In this document: one piece after another, positions 1-8,430 of the stretch
Layout: the number at the start of each line of letters is the position of its first letter
Numbering within the stretch: the first letter of the stretch is position 1
From: a bacterium
Lineage (GTDB): Bacteria; UBP15; UBA6099; DSWB01
DNA: 37,098 nt
Assembly (NCBI GenBank): GCA_020061125.1
Contig: JAGUYV010000047.1
Coordinates: 1-37,098 of the forward strand
Direction of reading: 5' to 3'
The notes under the pieces: generated by a model
The model's input: only the letters and a program-made list of their open reading frames with translations
Databases searched by the model: none
Told to the model about the DNA's origin: nothing
Position numbers and translations under genes: made by a program

Positions 1-409
1 CGGCTGCCGCGGACTCCAGCCCCGGCGCCAGCGCCCTGTGCAGGGCCTTGGCCAGGCTCTGCGCCTGTTCGCAGCCCGGATCCGTGACCAGAATGGCCGA
101 GGGCGCCCATCCCGTGGCGTAGGATTTGCGCGCGGCGCGGTCATACCATCCGCGCGGAGATGAGACCTCGAGCCACGAGCCGCCCGCGCGCTCCATGGCC
201 TGCCCGGTTGTGGCGATGCACTCCCCGGGTTGCAACACTCCGATCTCCGGCCCGAAATTCCCCGGCTCGGACCGCACCGCGAAAAAGTCTTGCTCCATCT
301 CCACTCTCATGTACTGGCGCATCGGGGGCTGCGCGGCCGGGGGCGCAAGCGCGCACACGCACCATATCAGCGTGATAAAGAACACAGTTGCGGAAACGGG
401 CCGTCGCAT
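1..409 (-). CDS. Secreted protein with SH3-like domain, C-terminal part beyond window edge
   Basis: Manual reverse translation from ATG at 409: MRRPVSATVFFITLIWCVCALAPPAAQPPMRQYMRVEMEQDFFAVRSEPGNFGPEIGVLQPGECIATTGQAMERAGGSWLEVSSPRGWYDRAARKSYATGWAPSAIL...; signal peptide, SH3b-like pattern, open to base 1. Missing from the ORF track because it runs off the edge. Confidence 0.7.
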   Translation of the reverse strand, partial: MRRPVSATVFFITLIWCVCALAPPAAQPPMRQYMRVEMEQDFFAVRSEPGNFGPEIGVLQPGECIATTGQAMERAGGSWLEVSSPRGWYDRAARKSYATGWAPSAILVTDPGCEQAQSLAKALHRALAPGLESAAA

Positions 410-498
410 CAATCTCCATCCGTGTGCGCCGCAGAGCGCGGCTCGGCATTTCTTACTATAACCGGGGATTGATCCGTGAACAAGCCGAGGGCGCGGCG

Positions 499-1839
499 TC
501 ATGAAAACAGCGCGCGATAAACCAGAAAGCAGCCCGTGCCCGATATCATGATGATGATGGCGATGGGAACAAGAAATTTGTAAATGCCAGCGAATTCCGC
601 TTTGAAAAAGTCCTTGGTCAGAACCAGACACAGGTGCACGGGGCTTAGCATCATGCCCATGTAGCCGAAGGTGTAGGCCAGTGTGAGATACGCCAGGCGC
701 GTGTCGGATCCGGCCACGGAATCGGGCAGCAGGGAAATCACCAGAGGAAAAGACGCGCCCACGAACCCCACGGCCAGGCCCAGCACCATGCCGGACACAA
801 AAGGCAGGGCCGCAATCACAACCACAACCGGCACGCGGTAGGCTTCGAGATCCGTCTGCACGCCCGCGAATGCGTTGACCGCCACAAGCGTGTCGCGGAA
901 CACCATCACTCCCATGGCCAGCAGCACCATGGACCCCATGCCGCGCACGGCCAGCAGGCGCGCCGTACGCACTGCGCCCAGCCGGTGGCGCACCGCCACC
1001 CATGCAATCCCGAGCGCGATGCCCAAAATCACCGGCCAGTACTTGGCCGCCGTGGGAGTAAGACCGGAACGCTCAAGCGCCGCGCCCGCGCCGAAAATCA
1101 CCACGATGGTCACAATAATCGAGCTGCTCCGGTTGAGCGCGCTGGACAGGTTGCCGTTGCGCAAACCGTTCCCGGACGGCGAGGGCTGTCCGTCCGCGGG
1201 AAACGACGGCCGCAGAATAATGAAATACCCGGCGGCCACGGCCACGGCGGTCAGCGGAAGGTGCAGGGCCGCCAGTTTCCAGGCCGACACCCTGAAAAGG
1301 CTCGACGCAACGATGATTCCCGGATACAGCGGCCACCAGTATTCCCAGATGTGGCGGAACCAGTAATTCACGGCGGCTTTCTGCTCGGGAGTCTGGCCGC
1401 CCCCCGGCCCGCACGCCGCCTGCACCATGGGCGCGCTGAAAATGGCGCCGCCGGGCATGGGCAGAAGCCCGATGAGCGCCGGAAGCGCCGCGCCGCTCAC
1501 CATGCTGCGGCCGAACAGGCGGCTGAACGACTCCACAATCCCGTTGAGTATGCCAGTCTTGTCCAGCATGTTGCTGTAACCGAGGATGAGCGCCACCACC
1601 GCGTAAAGGAACAGCGTTTCCTGGGCCACGGCAGACCGCGCCATGATGCGCAGCGTGTCCCACGCGCCTGCGCCGAACCACAGCCCCGCACCCAGGGACA
1701 CCGCCAGCAGCGCCGCATACAGAGGTGCGCGCGCGCGGTACAACCCCATGATGCACCCGAACAGAATCAGAATTTTGAAAAGCGCCGGAACGCCCGCAAT
1801 CGCTTCCATGACTTTCCATGTTATAGCAAATCCCCGCAC
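499..1839 (-). CDS. DUF401-family integral membrane permease-like protein
   Basis: 446 aa, many hydrophobic helices; motif GLLPMPGGAIFSAPMVQAA and HIWEYWWPLYPGIIVASSL typical of DUF401. Confidence 0.7.
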   Translation of the reverse strand: MRGFAITWKVMEAIAGVPALFKILILFGCIMGLYRARAPLYAALLAVSLGAGLWFGAGAWDTLRIMARSAVAQETLFLYAVVALILGYSNMLDKTGILNGIVESFSRLFGRSMVSGAALPALIGLLPMPGGAIFSAPMVQAACGPGGGQTPEQKAAVNYWFRHIWEYWWPLYPGIIVASSLFRVSAWKLAALHLPLTAVAVAAGYFIILRPSFPADGQPSPSGNGLRNGNLSSALNRSSSIIVTIVVIFGAGAALERSGLTPTAAKYWPVILGIALGIAWVAVRHRLGAVRTARLLAVRGMGSMVLLAMGVMVFRDTLVAVNAFAGVQTDLEAYRVPVVVVIAALPFVSGMVLGLAVGFVGASFPLVISLLPDSVAGSDTRLAYLTLAYTFGYMGMMLSPVHLCLVLTKDFFKAEFAGIYKFLVPIAIIIMISGTGCFLVYRALFS

Positions 1840-1933
1840 GGCTTCACACGAAAAACGCCGCGCACAAGCGCAGGCGCAGCATGCGCATCGTTTTAATGAA
1901 ATTACCGCGGATTAAAGGGATAGCGCAGCAGGT

Positions 1934-2431
1934 TTACGCGCGCGAAAGATTGACCAACACTTCCAGCGCGCCGTGTTCCATGATGTAGGTCACATGCAGA
2001 AACTGTGTCTTCTGGTTGAATCTGATGGAGCGTCCGTAGGACACGGAGTGGGATACATTGCAGAAGTAGCCTTTGTTGACGAGCTGGTCTCGCGCTTTCT
2101 TGGAAATCCGCAGCGAAAACTCGTCCAGAGAACTGCGCGCCATCTGGTCCATGGTGTCCACCATGATGCCCATGAGGCAGCAGGACGCGAACTTGCAGGC
2201 CACAGGCTCGGACATGCCGAATATCACCGCGCCCTGCACACCGCCGGAAATGCGAAGCAGCGCGGACACATCGTACTGCACCAGATCGGTCTCCACCAGC
2301 TTGAGGTCACCCTTGGATGACGGTTTGTTGCCCAGGGAAATGAGTGTTTCCTGGAAAGCCACAAGAAACGGATTCACGAATTCCGCTTCAACATCGCGCA
2401 GGTGGAGTTTGCAGAGCAGGTCGTCGGTCAT
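1934..2431 (-). CDS. CheX/CheC-like chemotaxis phosphatase-family protein
   Basis: 165 aa; EAEFVNPFLVAFQETL... DVSALLRISGGVQGAVIFGMSEPVACKFAS resembles the CheX fold. Confidence 0.6.
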   Translation of the reverse strand: MTDDLLCKLHLRDVEAEFVNPFLVAFQETLISLGNKPSSKGDLKLVETDLVQYDVSALLRISGGVQGAVIFGMSEPVACKFASCCLMGIMVDTMDQMARSSLDEFSLRISKKARDQLVNKGYFCNVSHSVSYGRSIRFNQKTQFLHVTYIMEHGALEVLVNLSRA

Positions 2432-2445
2432 GCGTTTGTTCCGTA

Positions 2446-2451
2446 ATTATA
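2446..2451 (-). promoter_or_regulatory. Candidate -10 element (TATAAT) upstream of the CheX-like gene
   Basis: ATTATA on + strand = TATAAT on - strand, about 14 nt before the ATG at 2431. Confidence 0.35.
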
Positions 2452-2535
2452 TCAGCCGGACACAAAGATACAACAGCAAATTGCGGGTTGTTGAAACTAT
2501 GGTTGATTCACAATGCAATGCTCGCGGCGCGTGCG

Positions 2536-5469
2536 TTACTTGTGGCCCCAGTACAGATCCGGCTCGATGCGAACCTTTCTGGAATCGTAAGGATTCGCCG
2601 CGGGATCCCAGGCGTCAATCCAGCGGTAGGGCGTTTCTTCGAGAAGCCACGGCCAGGCCGTTGCATTGTGCCATGTGTCCGCGGCCTTGATGCTGTACAT
2701 GACGCCCTCGTGCGTCAGCGGCAGGTCAATCCTGTATACATCGGTTCCTGCCGGTTCCATGTCCTTTTCGACCCAGGGGTATTGCGTGGGCAGGGGCTTG
2801 AACGCGATTTTCACTTCCTTGAGCGCGCTGTCGTCCCGCACCTTCACGGTAATGCGTGCGGTTGCGCCGTAGTCCAGAACCTCGACATCCTGAAGCGTGA
2901 CCACGGGGCGCGCTGTGTCTTCCATGAACTGCACGGTCACGAATTTCTGCTTTTCCATTTTATCAATACGCTTGAGTTCGTTGGTGATGTTCTTTGCGTC
3001 GTTGTACAGATAGTCCTCGATGTCGAACTGGCCCGCGGCTCGCTTGAGGGGTTTGCCCGAAGGGTAGCGCGCCTTGAGATCGTCCTTGTGCGCGTCAATG
3101 TAGTATTCGATCTGCCCGGTGGCGTGCTCTCTGGGAATGTAATATTCGAACAGGTTTTCGAAATCCACCGGCTTCATGGCCTTTTCGATCCAGGGAGCGT
3201 CGCCGCCAGCGGGGCGGTAGTGCAGCACGGGTTTCGCGCCGATGTGCAGCACGGAGGCTGTTATGCGCAGGTACTCGCCCGCGGGAGCGCGATATGCGGG
3301 ACGGTGCCTGATGGCCGGTTCGGTTCCGGCCAGGGCCTGCTCCAGCGCCTTGTCCATTTCCTCGATGTCCTTTTGAAGCGATGGCTGGAGTTCGCGCCAG
3401 GTGAAGGTGGGTTTGTCCACGAAGCGGCGGATGCGCAGGGTGTCGAGAATTTGCCCGTAGTGCGTTTCCCCGGTTTCACTCAATTTGTCCCATGATTCGT
3501 GTGCTTTGGCGGTGAATTCGCGCGCTTTGGTCAAGTCCGCCAGATCATTGGTTTGCATGAAGAACCCGAAATGCGTTGCCGCCCGGATTTTGTTGCTGTA
3601 GTAATGCGCCAGGGCCGAGAGGCAGTCGAGTTCGATGAGCAGATCCTTGAACTCGGAACTTTTCTCTGCATCGAGAATTTTTTTGGCGCGTTCGGCCGCG
3701 GCTGCGGCGCCGGCAGCATGCCTTTCGAGCAGGTTCGCGGTTTCGAACGGCCCGAGCTTGGAATCGCGCAGAGCGCCGTCGAACAGGGTCCAGCGCACGA
3801 ATTCGTCAATGGCGCGGATGCTGTGGAAATCGAGAGGGGTGTTGTTCATGAAGTCGAACAGGCTGCCGCCGGTTTCATATTCCGGAGCCATGTTGCGGTG
3901 GTCCGGGCCGATGCAGCGGTAGCTGTAGATGAGGGGCACGATGCGGCTCATGTGAACCACGGTGTTGTAAATATCGGCCGCGGCGGCCTCGCCGAAGCGC
4001 TGCGTGAACCGGTTGAGCCACACGGTTTCGGGCGTGGACGGATCATACGCCATGCGTCCCCACACCATGTACCAGAACCAGTTGCGCTGGTGGTCCCAGG
4101 TGAAGTAATCGAACTGCGAGGGATCTTTGTGGAAGTGGTCGGTCATGGGGTAGTAGCTGGTCATCGGCTCCATGGAGAACCCGGCGCCTTTTCCGAAGCG
4201 CACGCTTTTCATGGTGCGGGACGCGAACTCGGGGTCGCCCCAGCGGAACAGGCGGTGCGTGCCGTTGGAGCGGATCTGCCACAGAATTTTGTAGTTGCGC
4301 GGCTGGTTGGTGTAGTCCTCCCAGGTGTAGGACGGGGCTGCGCCCTTGCGATTGCTGGTCATGGCGTGGTAGGGCAGACCCAGTTGCTCGCCGTTGTATT
4401 TGATCTCGATGTAGAACCGTCCCGGGTAGGCGTCGGCGATGCTGCGCGTGTGGAACGGATTGGCGAGCCACGAGCGGGTGAACAGGTTGATGCGGCGCGT
4501 GGCGTTGTCCACGCCGCGGATGTAGCTGTCCTGGAAGAACTCCTCGGGGCGGCCGCTTTCGCCGATGCGGAATCCGAGCATCCACATGTCCGGCACGCTG
4601 TCAATCATTTTCGTGGCCATTTCCGCGGTATAATCGGCCAGGTCCTGGGTGGAAGGCTCCATGTCCTCCTTGTCCGCGCTGGTGAGCCGCCAGCTCGCGT
4701 GGTAGCTCATGAGCGAGGTGCGGATGCCGCGCTCTTTGGCCATGACCACGATTTTCTTGAACATTTCGAGATTCTTCGCGGCCTGGTCCGAGTCTATGCC
4801 CACATCCGGAAATTTATCGCTTTTCAGCATATACAGGTAACAGTTGGGGAAGAAAGTGCTGATCAGTTCGTACATGGCGTGGATGTCGAGCAGGTTGTAG
4901 CGGTCGTAGGAAAGTTCGTCGAGATAGGTTTCCCAGAATTTTTCGTCATAGTACCATGATTTCGGGTCGTTGAAGGCTTCGGTGTGGAAGAAGGGGTTCA
5001 CGGCCCGGATTTCCATGGCCGGGGTATGCACGCCCGAGGGCACGGATGAGGCCAGGAACGCCGGATTTTCGGCCATCTGCAGCAGGTCCGCGATTTCGTA
5101 TGCCGCGTACATGGCGCCCACGGCGTCCGTTCCCGCGGCGTAGATGAACGGAGGTTTGGAATAGAGCACGAACGATTCCGGGGTTTCCGGGATTTCCAGG
5201 CCTGCGTCCTCGATGATGGCTTTGAGCCGCCTGTTGCCGTGCGCCACGTCCAGAATCACGACGGGGTTGTTGCCGAGCGGATCCGCATTCTTTGCGTCCA
5301 CCACGGACATGCCCATGTTCTGCGCCGTGCGCGCGAGATACGCGGCGCCGTGCCGCAGGGGCGCTTCCTCGCCGTCTGTGTTCGACAGAAACAGAATGGC
5401 CGCTTGCGCCGATCCCGCGAACAGGATGCACAGCGCGGCGGCAAGTGTTGCGAAAAATGTGCGTTTCAT
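2536..5469 (-). CDS. Secreted glycoside-hydrolase-like protein (alpha-glucuronidase/GH67-like architecture) with C-terminal beta-sandwich-type domains
   Basis: 977 aa; signal peptide MKRTFFATLAAALCILFAGSAQA; GTDAVGAMYAAYEIADLLQM resembles the GH67 N-terminal domain; RYNLLDIHAMYEL and LGFRIGESGRPEEFF in the central region. Confidence 0.5.
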   Translation of the reverse strand: MKRTFFATLAAALCILFAGSAQAAILFLSNTDGEEAPLRHGAAYLARTAQNMGMSVVDAKNADPLGNNPVVILDVAHGNRRLKAIIEDAGLEIPETPESFVLYSKPPFIYAAGTDAVGAMYAAYEIADLLQMAENPAFLASSVPSGVHTPAMEIRAVNPFFHTEAFNDPKSWYYDEKFWETYLDELSYDRYNLLDIHAMYELISTFFPNCYLYMLKSDKFPDVGIDSDQAAKNLEMFKKIVVMAKERGIRTSLMSYHASWRLTSADKEDMEPSTQDLADYTAEMATKMIDSVPDMWMLGFRIGESGRPEEFFQDSYIRGVDNATRRINLFTRSWLANPFHTRSIADAYPGRFYIEIKYNGEQLGLPYHAMTSNRKGAAPSYTWEDYTNQPRNYKILWQIRSNGTHRLFRWGDPEFASRTMKSVRFGKGAGFSMEPMTSYYPMTDHFHKDPSQFDYFTWDHQRNWFWYMVWGRMAYDPSTPETVWLNRFTQRFGEAAAADIYNTVVHMSRIVPLIYSYRCIGPDHRNMAPEYETGGSLFDFMNNTPLDFHSIRAIDEFVRWTLFDGALRDSKLGPFETANLLERHAAGAAAAAERAKKILDAEKSSEFKDLLIELDCLSALAHYYSNKIRAATHFGFFMQTNDLADLTKAREFTAKAHESWDKLSETGETHYGQILDTLRIRRFVDKPTFTWRELQPSLQKDIEEMDKALEQALAGTEPAIRHRPAYRAPAGEYLRITASVLHIGAKPVLHYRPAGGDAPWIEKAMKPVDFENLFEYYIPREHATGQIEYYIDAHKDDLKARYPSGKPLKRAAGQFDIEDYLYNDAKNITNELKRIDKMEKQKFVTVQFMEDTARPVVTLQDVEVLDYGATARITVKVRDDSALKEVKIAFKPLPTQYPWVEKDMEPAGTDVYRIDLPLTHEGVMYSIKAADTWHNATAWPWLLEETPYRWIDAWDPAANPYDSRKVRIEPDLYWGHK

Positions 5470-5554
5470 GGTCGGGTCCCTCCAGGGCCGTTTTCCGGCA
5501 TGGGAATTCTATCGCACGCCGCGTATTGAATTCAAGCGGAAAACCCCGCATAGA

Positions 5555-5560
5555 TATAAT
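5555..5560 (+). promoter_or_regulatory. Candidate -10 element TATAAT upstream of the DUF445 gene
   Basis: TATAAT 33 nt before ATG 5594; weak -35-like TTCAAG 18 nt upstream; GGAG near 5585 as RBS. Confidence 0.4.
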
Positions 5561-5593
5561 GGACACTATATAAAAGGCGCGAACGGAGTCCGC

Positions 5594-6220
5594 ATGGACT
5601 GGACGCTTGTTTACAATGTGATCACCATTCCCGTGGTGAACGCTTTCGTGGGGTGGATCACCACATACCTCGCGATTTTGATGATCTTCCGTCCGCGCGA
5701 GCCAAAAAAAATTCTCGGGTACACCATCCAGGGCATCGTCCCCAAAAAGCGCCACATGATCGCCATGAGCATCGGCCGCAGCGTCGAGCGCAATATGATC
5801 AACATGGACGATTTTCAGGAATTGATTGACAAAGTGGACCTGGAGCGCGAAGTCGGCAAGATCGTGGACAAGTATGTGGATGAGAAATTCGCGCATGCCA
5901 GCGAGAAGTCGTTCGTGGGCCGCAGCTACAACGCGGCTCTGGGCGCGATCAAGGCGCAGACCAAGGCCTATCTCACCACGGAAATTCAGAAAAACGCCAA
6001 CGCGGTGATCAAGTCGTTCGTGGACCGGCTCGAAACCGAGTTCGATGTGCAGGCCATTGTTGCGGAAAAAATCAACGGATTCGATCTCGAAACTCTTGAA
6101 GATGTTGTGTTTGGCTTCACCAAGGCGGAATTCAAGTTTCTGGAAATCATGGGCGGCGTGTTCGGGTTTGTGATCGGGCTTGTACAGGCCGCGATTCTGG
6201 TTGTGATGCACTACACATGA
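5594..6220 (+). CDS. DUF445-family membrane protein
   Basis: MDWTLVYNVITIPVVNAFVGWITTYLAILMIFRPREPKKILGYTIQGIVPKKRHMIAMSIG...; N- and C-terminal TM segments, NAFVGWxTxxxAxxMxFxP pattern of DUF445. Confidence 0.8.
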   Translation: MDWTLVYNVITIPVVNAFVGWITTYLAILMIFRPREPKKILGYTIQGIVPKKRHMIAMSIGRSVERNMINMDDFQELIDKVDLEREVGKIVDKYVDEKFAHASEKSFVGRSYNAALGAIKAQTKAYLTTEIQKNANAVIKSFVDRLETEFDVQAIVAEKINGFDLETLEDVVFGFTKAEFKFLEIMGGVFGFVIGLVQAAILVVMHYT

Positions 6221-6224
6221 GTTA

Positions 6225-7814
6225 TCACCGAGGCTCCGCGTCCCCGCAGGGATTGGTTTCCATTCCCAGATTCAGCTTCTCACTGACATAAAGACCGAGA
6301 AGCAGGGCCGCGAACAGGCCCGCACAGACCCAGCCGAACACATCACCATATTTCGTATAAAATGTCGTGTCCGTGCGGGCATAAAGCTCTCCGTGGATGT
6401 TCTGTGGCTCGAACAGGCTGGAAGAAGCGGCGACTCGGCCTTGGGGGTCAATGATGACCGTGAGGCCGGAATTGGACGCCTGCGCGAGCCAGCGGCGGTT
6501 TTCCACGGCGCGCAACTGCGCCAGCGCCACATGCTGCGCGGCCGCGGGCGAGTATTTGAACCACGCATCGTTTGTGACCACAAGCAGCATTTCCGCGCCT
6601 CGCCGCGTCATGCCGCGCGCGATGTGCGGCGCCATGCTCTCGAAGCAGATCAGCGGACCGACGCGGCCGTGCTCGGTCTCGAATATGTGGTACCGGGTTC
6701 CGCGTTCCGTGTCGTCCTGGTACACGGCGCGGTCGAACCACTTGCCGAGCGCTGGCACTTGCGATAACTCACGGCGCCAGGGGATGAACTCGCCGCCGGG
6801 GACAAGCTGCATTTTGTCGTACCGGCCCAGATACCGACCGTCGGGCGCGATGCCGATCACGGAATTGTAGTTGCCGATGAACACGCCGGAGATGAGCGTG
6901 GCGTCCGCCATGTCCAGCAGCATCGCGGTTTCGGGCCGGGGTGTCATGTCCTCCTGCAGCAGCCACTGAACGGGCAGAACGCTCTCCGGCCACACGATCA
7001 CATCGGGCCGCGGATCGTGTTTGGACGCGGTCATGGCCATGCTCCAGAACACGCGCTGCATTTCATCCAGCGAGGCGATGATGCCGCCCTCGATGGCCTC
7101 GTGCTTTTCATCCTGCGCGAAGCTGGGTTGAACCATGGCGATGCGCATGGGATGGCGCCGGGGCGGTTCTCGTTTCGACAGGGAATGGGCGCCATATCCC
7201 ACGGCCATGGCGAACAGCGCGCCCGTGACAAGGAACGAAATTCTGTAACGCGCGCCCTGGCCCGACAGAGTTTTGTAAAGCACGAGGTTGCATGTGACAA
7301 CCAGAAACGAAATTCCATACATGCCGGTGAGGGACGCGATTTGCATCACGGCCGTGTTTTTCGCCTGCGACACAGCCAGTGACCACCACGGGAACGCGAA
7401 CGAGCCGCGGGACATGAGCAGTTCGAGCGCGGCCCAGCCCAGCGCCGGGACGAACAATGCGACGGGCGAACGCCTGTCCAGCGCCCACCCTGCGGCCAGG
7501 CCCCATGGAATGAAAATCACCGGGATTACTATCACGAAAATCAGATAGCCCACCCACGCCGGGGAACGCGCGTGGCAAAACCAGTAAAAGAGCAGGCCGA
7601 AAAAGAACACGCCGAAGAAATAGGATATGAGCGCGCGGGCGCGGGCGCTGCGGCCGGAGAGCGCGAAAAACAGGGGGGCCAGGCCAACCCAGGGAAGCAG
7701 GTACAGGTTGTAATGGGGGTACCCGGAAACCAGGGCGAGGGCGCTCAAAGGCGGCGCGGCCATGGGCAGGATGCACTCGAAATGCCGGGATTTCAAACCG
7801 AAGTGATTCCCCAT
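6225..7814 (-). CDS. lnt: Apolipoprotein N-acyltransferase
   Basis: 529 aa; N-terminal TM helices, nitrilase-like domain with VIVWPESVLP, KMQLVPGGEFIPW, GPLICFESMAPH, NDAWF motifs. Confidence 0.93.
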   Translation of the reverse strand: MGNHFGLKSRHFECILPMAAPPLSALALVSGYPHYNLYLLPWVGLAPLFFALSGRSARARALISYFFGVFFFGLLFYWFCHARSPAWVGYLIFVIVIPVIFIPWGLAAGWALDRRSPVALFVPALGWAALELLMSRGSFAFPWWSLAVSQAKNTAVMQIASLTGMYGISFLVVTCNLVLYKTLSGQGARYRISFLVTGALFAMAVGYGAHSLSKREPPRRHPMRIAMVQPSFAQDEKHEAIEGGIIASLDEMQRVFWSMAMTASKHDPRPDVIVWPESVLPVQWLLQEDMTPRPETAMLLDMADATLISGVFIGNYNSVIGIAPDGRYLGRYDKMQLVPGGEFIPWRRELSQVPALGKWFDRAVYQDDTERGTRYHIFETEHGRVGPLICFESMAPHIARGMTRRGAEMLLVVTNDAWFKYSPAAAQHVALAQLRAVENRRWLAQASNSGLTVIIDPQGRVAASSSLFEPQNIHGELYARTDTTFYTKYGDVFGWVCAGLFAALLLGLYVSEKLNLGMETNPCGDAEPR

Positions 7815-8239
7815 TCGGCGAATGCTTTTTCCTGCGTGTCCGCGAAAACGATGAGATTGTCCACTCCGAGGGCTTTCATGGCGTTTAAGGGGGCGTTCTG
7901 AACGCCGGTTACAATGATTTGCTGCTTGGTGCGCGTGGTTTTGTAATACATGGTGACGAGCGTGCCGATGCCCGTGCTGTCAATGAACTCGACTTTGGAG
8001 ATGTCAATGATTACGCGCTTGCGCTTGATGCGGGTAAAGATTGAAGTAAGTTCCCCGTGGTTGGTGTAATCAATGTTTTTGGTTTTGGCCTCAATCACGA
8101 ACACGCCTTCGCGCTCGTCCGTCACGAAATCGTGGTTCATGGGGTGCCCGCACCGGCTGCAGAAGTTGTTTGTGCTTGGAACGACGTGCCCGCAGTTGCC
8201 GCAGAACATGGCCGCTTCACCTCGCAAGGGGTTGTGCAA
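7793..8239 (-). CDS. Zinc-ribbon plus STAS-domain protein (anti-sigma-factor-antagonist-like)
   Basis: MFCGNCGHVVPSTNNFCSRCGHPM zinc ribbon followed by STAS motif RVIIDISKVEFIDSTGIGTLVTMYY; more likely start at 8209. Overlaps the annotated lnt start by 22 bp. Confidence 0.8.
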   Translation of the reverse strand: MHNPLRGEAAMFCGNCGHVVPSTNNFCSRCGHPMNHDFVTDEREGVFVIEAKTKNIDYTNHGELTSIFTRIKRKRVIIDISKVEFIDSTGIGTLVTMYYKTTRTKQQIIVTGVQNAPLNAMKALGVDNLIVFADTQEKAFAEWGITSV

Positions 8240-8260
8240 TAAGAAATCTATGGCAAATTC

Positions 8261-8266
8261 ATTATA
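8261..8266 (-). promoter_or_regulatory. Candidate -10 element TATAAT upstream of the STAS gene
   Basis: ATTATA on + strand, preceding the zinc-ribbon/STAS ORF start. Confidence 0.3.
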
Positions 8267-8430
8267 CCGTATCCGTCAATTGTGATCGAGTGTGTTTTGG
8301 GGGCGCCGCAATCCGGGTCCGGCCGCGTCCGGTTTCGTGGAAATATCCAGCGGGACATAGTAGTATTTACAGCATTGGGTCCCCCGCCTCAACGGGAGCA
8401 ACTTTTCGAAAAGGAAAGGCGGTTTTGCAC

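Noticed and set aside
2344-3495. 383-aa + strand ORF
   Set aside because: Mostly antisense to the 2536-5469 CDS; no recognisable domain.
3499-4959. 486-aa + strand ORF
   Set aside because: Antisense to the glycoside-hydrolase-like gene; composition (V/G/H/R/E-rich) is typical of the complement of high-GC coding sequence.
4946-6211. 421-aa - strand ORF
   Set aside because: Antisense to DUF445 then out of frame over the glycoside-hydrolase-like gene; shadow ORF.
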